10,024 nucleotides of DNA from Bacillota bacterium (GTDB lineage Bacteria; Bacillota; Clostridia; Acetivibrionales; DSM-1351): assembly GCA_023395575.1 (NCBI GenBank), contig JAEWZA010000223.1:1-10024 (forward strand), in the 5' to 3' direction. Positions 5,461 to 10,024 of the stretch are shown piece by piece (position 1 is the stretch's first letter; every line of letters begins with the position of its first letter). The notes under the pieces were generated by a model that saw only the letters and a list, made by a program, of their open reading frames with translations, had not been told where the DNA came from and did not search any database. The position numbers and the translations under genes were made by a program.

Positions 5461-6498
5461 ATGGAAGAAGCTTGGTTTATGTTAAGTGTTGAATTTGAAA
5501 GATGGAGAACTAAATATATTAACCTTGAGGATTATATGGAAGGAAATGTTTTTCACTATACTAGTGCTATGGCATTGGAGAATATATTTAGGAATAAGAC
5601 ATTATGGGTTACTAAAAGTGATTTTTTGAACGATAAGACTGAATATATGTATGCAATTAATCTAGTAAATAAAATATTTAAAATAAATAAATATAAGCAT
5701 CTAGACGAAAATGTTATTCTTCAGATTAATAGAGTGTTTAAATCATATCTATCTAGAAGCTTTATATTTAGCACTTCTCAAAATAGTGATTCAGTTAATT
5801 TATGGGGTAATTACTCCGAACATGAAGGATATAACATTGGTTTTAATCTTAGAGAAATATTTAATAGAATGTGGGATGGGCAAATCTACGTTACTGGTAA
5901 TAATAAATATAAAGATGGGTCAATAAAAAAAAACTTTATTCAAAGAAAAGACAGTCATAAAACCATCGAAATGTCTCCAGGGAAGGTTATATATGATAGT
6001 ATAATGCAAGAAAATATAATTGTAGACATATTTAACTTTTTAGATCACATTTCTGAGACTTTTTATTCATTTTACAATAAAATCGAAGAACTTGATAAAC
6101 AAAGTATGGATAATTTGGCTTATCATTATAATAATGCTTTCGGATCAGCAATACATATTTTGGTTAACCAAATAAAATTATTTAAGAATCCAGTATTTGA
6201 ACAAGATGAAGAATATAGAATTATTTTTGATGTAAATAGTAAACTAGATGTTAAAAAATACAGACAATATAAGGGTGTATTTATTCCATATATAGAAGTA
6301 ACTTTTGATAAAAGTAACGGTATTAAAGAATTACCTGTTGATTCCATAACTATTGGTCCAAAAAATAATCTTGACATTGCAGCAAAAGGGTTAAGTCAAT
6401 TTATAAAAAGTCAAGGATATAAAGTAACTGTAAAACCCGAATATAAGGATAAGGACAAATTATTGATAAAGGATTCTGCTGTACCTTTAAGATATTAA
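5461..6498 (+). CDS. DUF2971-family protein (function unknown)
   Basis: A 345-residue soluble protein with no signal peptide or membrane span. The DUF2971 landmarks are visible in order: FHYTS (31-35), an LENIF helix, LWVTKSDFLNDKTE (48-61; the family's 'FLND..E' motif), SFIFSTSQ...NLWGNY (100-118) with GYNIGF (123-128), and near the end FKNPVFEQDEEYRIIF (241-256; the 'F..E.E.R' motif). The family has no assigned reaction; it recurs in accessory and defence-type islands. The HxT near the start and the late ExR loosely recall DarT-like ADP-ribosyltransferases, but that is only my impression. The start is fixed by AGGAG 5 nt before the ATG. It is divergent from the Wadjet operon and convergent with glmS. 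Its promoter abuts the antisense RNA repeats, so the two may share regulation. Base composition is as AT-rich as the island. Confidence 0.8.
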   Translation: MEEAWFMLSVEFERWRTKYINLEDYMEGNVFHYTSAMALENIFRNKTLWVTKSDFLNDKTEYMYAINLVNKIFKINKYKHLDENVILQINRVFKSYLSRSFIFSTSQNSDSVNLWGNYSEHEGYNIGFNLREIFNRMWDGQIYVTGNNKYKDGSIKKNFIQRKDSHKTIEMSPGKVIYDSIMQENIIVDIFNFLDHISETFYSFYNKIEELDKQSMDNLAYHYNNAFGSAIHILVNQIKLFKNPVFEQDEEYRIIFDVNSKLDVKKYRQYKGVFIPYIEVTFDKSNGIKELPVDSITIGPKNNLDIAAKGLSQFIKSQGYKVTVKPEYKDKDKLLIKDSAVPLRY

Positions 6499-6566
6499 GG
6501 ATTATTTTTGAGAATTATATAAAGTAACCTTACGTTCTCATTAGTTGAATTTAATTGAATTAAACG

Positions 6567-6821
6567 GCTCAGCTTCTCCCTGAGTGTTCGCAGCTTTAAA
6601 GAAGTGCACAATTAAGCTTCCTAATATTCTACTAAAATTCAACATATTTTGCTTTGCATTTAGAGGTGAGCATGATAGCCTTCTGACTTGCCAAGCCGCA
6701 TTTTAGGCTGGCTTTATTGGCAAGTGTTCTTGCTCACAGAGGCTCAATGTCAAGCAAAATATGGTGCAAAAATAGGAAGCCTAACTATGCATTTTTTGAT
6801 TGCCGAACACACCCTGAGGGC
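6567..6821. repeat. Long imperfect palindrome, MITE-like or structured RNA
   Basis: Paired blocks nest around a centre near 6705. They are TGTTCG 6585-6590 with CGAACA 6804-6809; TGCA 6605-6608 with 6788-6791; TTAAGCTTCCTA 6612-6623 with TAGGAAGCCTAA 6773-6784 (one mismatch); CATATTTTGCTT 6643-6654 with AAGCAAAATATG 6752-6763 (perfect); GTGAGCA 6666-6672 with TGCTCAC 6731-6737; ACTTGCCAA 6686-6694 with TTGGCAAGT 6717-6725. It is richer in G+C than its flanks, has no open reading frame and no clear target-site duplication. It fits a small non-autonomous element or a long hairpin RNA. Confidence 0.65.
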
Positions 6822-6876
6822 TATATACATATTATGAACACATTGACTCAATAAATATATTTAATTACAAAAATTC

Positions 6877-6920
6877 AAAGCAGAATGGACAATCTGAATT
6901 TTAATTTTCCATTCTGTTTT
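6877..6920 (+). terminator. Terminator-like hairpin downstream of the DUF2971 gene
   Basis: CAGAATGGA (6881-6889) pairs with TCCATTCTG (6908-6916), extended outward by AAAG/TTTT, with an 18-nt loop. A T run follows on the plus strand. It lies beyond the long palindrome, about 380 nt after the gene. Confidence 0.6.
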
Positions 6921-7022
6921 CAAAAATTCCAATCTGTTTTATAAAACTACATCTGGCATATTTTTTATACTATTCTATATTAATTACAACATTTATAATT
7001 TCAAATCATCCTTAAATAATAC

Positions 7023-7060
7023 AAAAATCATGGTAGTTATTTAATTCCTACCATGATTTT
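7023..7060. terminator. Bidirectional terminator, mainly for glmS
   Basis: ATCATGGTAG (7027-7036) pairs perfectly with CTACCATGAT (7048-7057), flanked by A and T runs on both sides. Read on the minus strand it lies about 125 nt past the glmS stop and ends in TTTTT; on the plus strand it ends in TTTT. Confidence 0.8.
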
Positions 7061-7183
7061 ATATTAACCATCAAACATTTATTATTTTAAAAAAACATTG
7101 TTAATTTATAAAATACAATTTTTATTTTATTTATACAAACTTTATTTTAAAGCCACAAAAAGGTGTGTGGTTCTCCATCCCCC

Positions 7184-9010
7184 CTACTCCACCGTCACAC
7201 TCTTCGCCAAATTCCTTGGTTTATCCACATCACAGCCCTTTTCTAGTGCCATGTAGTAGGCGAAAAGCTGCAAAGGTGTTACTGCTGAGATTGGGGCTAT
7301 CAGTGAGTCCACATCGGGTATTGTTAGTACTAGGTCAGCTGTTTTCTCAAGCTCCTCCTTGTGCCTTTGCTGAGTTATTGCCAGCACTACTGCGCCTCTT
7401 GCTTTAACCTCTCTTATGTTGCTGACCATTTTGTCAAACAGAGCGTCTTGAGTCATTGGGCATACTACCAATGTGCCTTTTTCAATAAGTGCTATTGTTC
7501 CGTGCTTAAGCTCGCCGCCAGCATATGCCTCCGAGTGAATGTAGGAAATTTCCTTTAGCTTAAGTGAGCCTTCCATTGATAGGGCATAATCAAGGCTTCT
7601 GCCAATAAAGAAAATACTCTTTGCATTATAATGACTATGAGCAAATTTCTGTATATTTTCTTTGTCCTTCAATATTTCTTCTATTCCTGCTGGAATTTCC
7701 TTCAGTGAAGCTATAATATCATCTGCCTCTTCCTTGCTAATAGTACCTTTTTTCAGTGCAAAATCCAACGCTACTAGGTATAGAGCAGTCAACTGGGTGT
7801 TGTACGCCTTTGTGGAGGCTACAGCAATTTCAGGACCCGCCCATGTGTAAAGCACATCATCAGAGCTACGCGCAATTGAGCTTCCAACAACATTAACTAT
7901 TGAAAGTATTCTTGAGCCCTTCTTTTTTGCCTCTCTCAGCGCAAACAAAGTATCCAAAGTTTCACCTGATTGGCTTATTATTATTGTCAAATCCTTGTCA
8001 GTAATTAATGGATCACGATATCTGAATTCTGATGCAACATCCACCTCAACTGGAATTCTGCAAAGCTTTTCAATTATATATTTTCCTACAACACCTGCAT
8101 GATAAGCTGTTCCGCAAGCCACAATATATATTTTTTGCAGCTTCTCAATTTCTTCTTTAGTTATATTAATATTATCAAGCTCTAGCTCACCATCTTTTAT
8201 TCTAGGACTAAAAGTATCCCTTATAACCTTTGGTTCCTCATACATTTCCTTCATCATAAAATGCTCAAAGCCACCTTTTTCAGCTGCTTCCACATCCCAA
8301 TTTACTTTGAACACCTCTTTTTTAACTGGAGCGCCAAGACTATTAAACACCTTTACACTGTCTTTAGTCATTACAGCTACTTCCTTATCCTCTAGAATAT
8401 AGATGTCCCTAGTATATTCCAGAATTGCAGGAATATCAGATGCAATAAAGTTTTCACCGTCGCCTAAGCCTATAACCAACGGACTGTCCTTTCTGGCACA
8501 TACAAACATATCCTCGTCATCCTTGGACAAAACACCTAGCGCATAGGAGCCTTCTATTTCATCAATTACCTTCATTACAGCAGCTAAAAGGTCTCCCTTG
8601 TAGTAATACTCAACCAAATGTGCAACAACTTCTGTATCTGTTTCTGATTTAAAAATATATCCATTGTCAGTAAGGAATTCCTTTAATTGAAGGTAGTTTT
8701 CAATTATTCCATTATGAACAACAGCTATCTCACCCGATTGGCTTATGTGAGGATGGGAATTAATATCATTTGGCTCACCATGTGTAGCCCATCTGGTATG
8801 ACCGATTCCCATGCCGCCATCTAAATTTTCTGTTTTTAATCTTTCCTCTAACGCTGATAATCTGCCCTTACATTTCTCAACTCTAAGCTTTCCATTCTCA
8901 TTTATTGATACACCTGCTGAATCATAACCTCTATATTCCAGCTTTGAAAGACCACTTAAAAGTACAGGTATTGCTTTTCTATTTCCTATATATCCAACTA
9001 TTCCACACAT
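7184..9010 (-). CDS. glmS: Glutamine-fructose-6-phosphate aminotransferase (isomerizing), GlmS
   Basis: Complete, 608 residues, normal for the family. It converts fructose-6-phosphate and glutamine into glucosamine-6-phosphate and glutamate, the first committed step to UDP-GlcNAc for peptidoglycan; it acts in the cytosol. Seen: MCGIVGYIG with Cys2 as the N-terminal nucleophile of the class II glutaminase domain (about 1-220, including GIGHTRWATHGEP and VVHNGIIENY); two SIS sugar-isomerase domains (about 290-420, with the ACGTAYHAG and SQSGETLDT motifs, and about 455-590, with FIGRSLDYALSMEGSLKLKE and SEAYAGGELKHG); and the conserved tail DKPRNLAKSVTVE. AAGGAG lies 7 nt before the ATG. It is the least AT-rich part of the window, so a core gene. 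Expression is probably controlled by the ribozyme in its leader. Confidence 0.98.
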   Translation of the reverse strand: MCGIVGYIGNRKAIPVLLSGLSKLEYRGYDSAGVSINENGKLRVEKCKGRLSALEERLKTENLDGGMGIGHTRWATHGEPNDINSHPHISQSGEIAVVHNGIIENYLQLKEFLTDNGYIFKSETDTEVVAHLVEYYYKGDLLAAVMKVIDEIEGSYALGVLSKDDEDMFVCARKDSPLVIGLGDGENFIASDIPAILEYTRDIYILEDKEVAVMTKDSVKVFNSLGAPVKKEVFKVNWDVEAAEKGGFEHFMMKEMYEEPKVIRDTFSPRIKDGELELDNINITKEEIEKLQKIYIVACGTAYHAGVVGKYIIEKLCRIPVEVDVASEFRYRDPLITDKDLTIIISQSGETLDTLFALREAKKKGSRILSIVNVVGSSIARSSDDVLYTWAGPEIAVASTKAYNTQLTALYLVALDFALKKGTISKEEADDIIASLKEIPAGIEEILKDKENIQKFAHSHYNAKSIFFIGRSLDYALSMEGSLKLKEISYIHSEAYAGGELKHGTIALIEKGTLVVCPMTQDALFDKMVSNIREVKARGAVVLAITQQRHKEELEKTADLVLTIPDVDSLIAPISAVTPLQLFAYYMALEKGCDVDKPRNLAKSVTVE

Positions 9011-9695
9011 ATTTATTCTCCTTAATGATTAATAATTTTTAAAATAATATAAAATTCTTAAACAAGTGATTTCAAAATAAAACTCTTTAGAGCTGATATT
9101 ACTTTTTTACATAGTTAAACCATGTCTAAAATTCTTATACAATATGGAGTTGACATAGTCTTTTGCTACCATTTGACAATAACTCTCTAAGGGTGTAAGC
9201 TTGCTACATCCAAAGCAGTACAAAAAACTAGTCAATTACTAACTGTAATAAGCTTGATAAAATGTTCACGAAAAATTTTGTTTTTAAATTTATAGGCTGT
9301 AAGTGCAACTATCTCAGATTAATTAATACTAGTAACTCAGTCATTTATAATACAATTTCCACTGATAGTTTCACTTTTGTATGGGCGTAACTAGCTCGTG
9401 GGAGGTTAGTATTAAACACTGCTTTAGGCATAACCCTAACACCGCAATTTATTCTGCATTTTAACAGATTGGTAAAGGACAACTATGTATACTCTTTCTG
9501 AATTAATACAAATGCAGCTATTTACAATTAGAAATTTATACACTGAGTCCTTGGTTTTAAGTGTAAATCTCCAATCAAACTGAAGCTAAAAATAAGAATA
9601 GCAAAGCACTGGCAGCAAAAATACAAGCTGTTTTTTAATGCTTTTATCTGAGATTGTTGAATTAAATTAGATAAAATAGATATGCTACAGGATTA
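9011..9695 (-). other. Unexplained 685-nt spacer between the glmS ribozyme and glmS
   Basis: Part of the glmS leader if transcription starts at the 9933-9961 promoter. There is no convincing gene on either strand. A possible internal promoter on the minus strand reads TTGTCA, 16 nt, then TATGTC (within about 9150-9178). CAACTATCTCAGAT (9306-9319) and ATCTGAGATTGTTG (9646-9659) form a 14-bp inverted repeat with one mismatch, about 340 nt apart. A weak CAGC/GCTG hairpin with T6 on the plus strand lies at about 9612-9637. I cannot identify this sequence. Confidence 0.5.
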
Positions 9696-9852
9696 GTTAC
9701 GTGAAACTAGTTTGTTTTGCAGTTGCCTGCAAGTTTTGCTTCGTCTCTAACGATTGTAACAACCGGAAGGTATCCGCCGAATATTTCGATACGACACAAT
9801 GTTTTAGTGTCTGCCTTCTCCTCGTCAACAGATAAACTATCTGTCCAGGCGC
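9696..9852 (-). ncRNA. glmS ribozyme / glucosamine-6-phosphate riboswitch
   Basis: Read on the minus strand, the conserved core is plainly present: GCGCCTGGAC, then the P1 hairpin (CAGATA with TATCTG), GTTGACGAGG, the GACAC...GTGTC stem, TATCGA, TCGGCGGATACCTTCCGGTTG (9755-9775), CGTTAGAGACGAAGC, and a GCAGGCAACTGC region closed by GTTAC/GTAAC (P4) and GAGAC/GTTTC (P4.1). It matches the known order of the Thermoanaerobacter and Bacillus ribozymes. Glucosamine-6-phosphate acts as the cofactor for self-cleavage 5' of GCGCC, here between bases 9853 and 9852. The downstream mRNA is then degraded, which gives feedback on GlmS. Confidence 0.95.
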
Positions 9853-9932
9853 TTTAGTATTCATTTATTAACCCTGTCTTGTTCCACCCCCCTACATTAA
9901 AGCTATGTCTAAATATTTTTTCTATCCACTTT

Positions 9933-9961
9933 ATAATACGTAAATGTGACGGATTTGTCAA
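9933..9961 (-). promoter_or_regulatory. Sigma-A promoter of the glmS transcript
   Basis: On the minus strand, a perfect TTGACA (9956-9961), a 17-base spacer and TATTAT (9933-9938). Transcription would start near 9926, about 75 nt before the ribozyme cleavage site and about 915 nt before the glmS start codon. Confidence 0.85.
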
Positions 9962-10024
9962 CAAAATAATATCGCATATTCAGCCTATATATTGCAAGTT
10001 AGTTACTATTTAACCATTGATAAT

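Larger units (their letters stand above)
6499..7183. other. Convergent intergenic region between the DUF2971 gene and glmS
   Basis: No gene is visible on either strand. The region holds a long palindrome (6567-6821) and two clear terminator hairpins (6877-6920, 7023-7060), annotated separately. A weak CCACA/TGTGG hairpin at about 7152-7170 lies just past the glmS stop. The near-repeat TTCCATTCTGTTTT / TTCCAATCTGTTTT lies at about 6907-6940. The rest is plain AT-rich sequence. Confidence 0.6.

Noticed and set aside
6126..6377. Minus-strand frame inside the DUF2971 gene
   Set aside because: It is a shadow of the well-supported plus-strand gene, with no ribosome binding site or family features.
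7165..7407. Plus-strand frames opposite glmS
   Set aside because: They lie antisense to the strongly conserved glmS sequence and have a composition typical of shadow frames.
9485..9583. Plus-strand 32-codon frame (MYTLSELIQ...) with AAGGA upstream
   Set aside because: It is antisense to the glmS leader, with no recognisable family and no promoter; a short frame with a chance ribosome binding site is likely here.

Overview
The window looks like a low-GC Firmicute, most likely a Clostridium or close relative. The evidence is very AT-rich DNA, strong AGGAG-type ribosome binding sites, a clostridial-type glmS gene and a glmS ribozyme of the Bacillus/Clostridium form. It joins a core housekeeping gene (glmS, right side) to an accessory defence-type island (left and middle) of visibly lower GC content.

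Layout. 1-3773 (minus strand) is a tightly packed four-gene operon read jetD-jetA-jetB-jetC. It encodes a Wadjet anti-plasmid SMC system; JetC runs off the left edge after 139 codons. 3774-4196 is a gene-free divergent intergenic region. 4197-5370 (plus strand) holds what I think is the most interesting item: a 34-codon gene for a hydrophobic peptide, followed by three tandem copies of a 332-334 bp unit. Each unit carries a non-coding RNA cassette: a 5' hairpin, a roughly 50-nt antisense segment and an intrinsic terminator. The antisense segment of the first copy can form about 40 base pairs with the Shine-Dalgarno and start-codon region of the peptide mRNA. This reads as a type I toxin-antitoxin locus with a triplicated antisense RNA. 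The promoter-like end of the third copy runs into the promoter of the next gene, a DUF2971-family protein (5461-6498).

6499-7183 separates this gene from the convergent glmS. It holds a roughly 255-bp imperfect palindrome (MITE-like or a long structured RNA) and two terminators. 7184-9010 (minus) is complete glmS. Its leader contains a well-conserved glmS ribozyme (9696-9852) and a consensus sigma-A promoter (9933-9961). About 685 nt of unexplained sequence lies between the ribozyme and the glmS start codon. 9962-10024, upstream of that promoter, holds nothing I can identify.

How it fits together. Wadjet recognises and cleaves small circular DNA, the JetD subunit being the nuclease. DUF2971 proteins are of unknown function and recur in accessory islands. 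The peptide/antisense locus between them could stabilise the island or act as an abortive module; that role is inference. glmS is regulated by glucosamine-6-phosphate through ribozyme self-cleavage, and its 3' end is a known insertion site for Tn7-like elements, which may explain why the island lies here.
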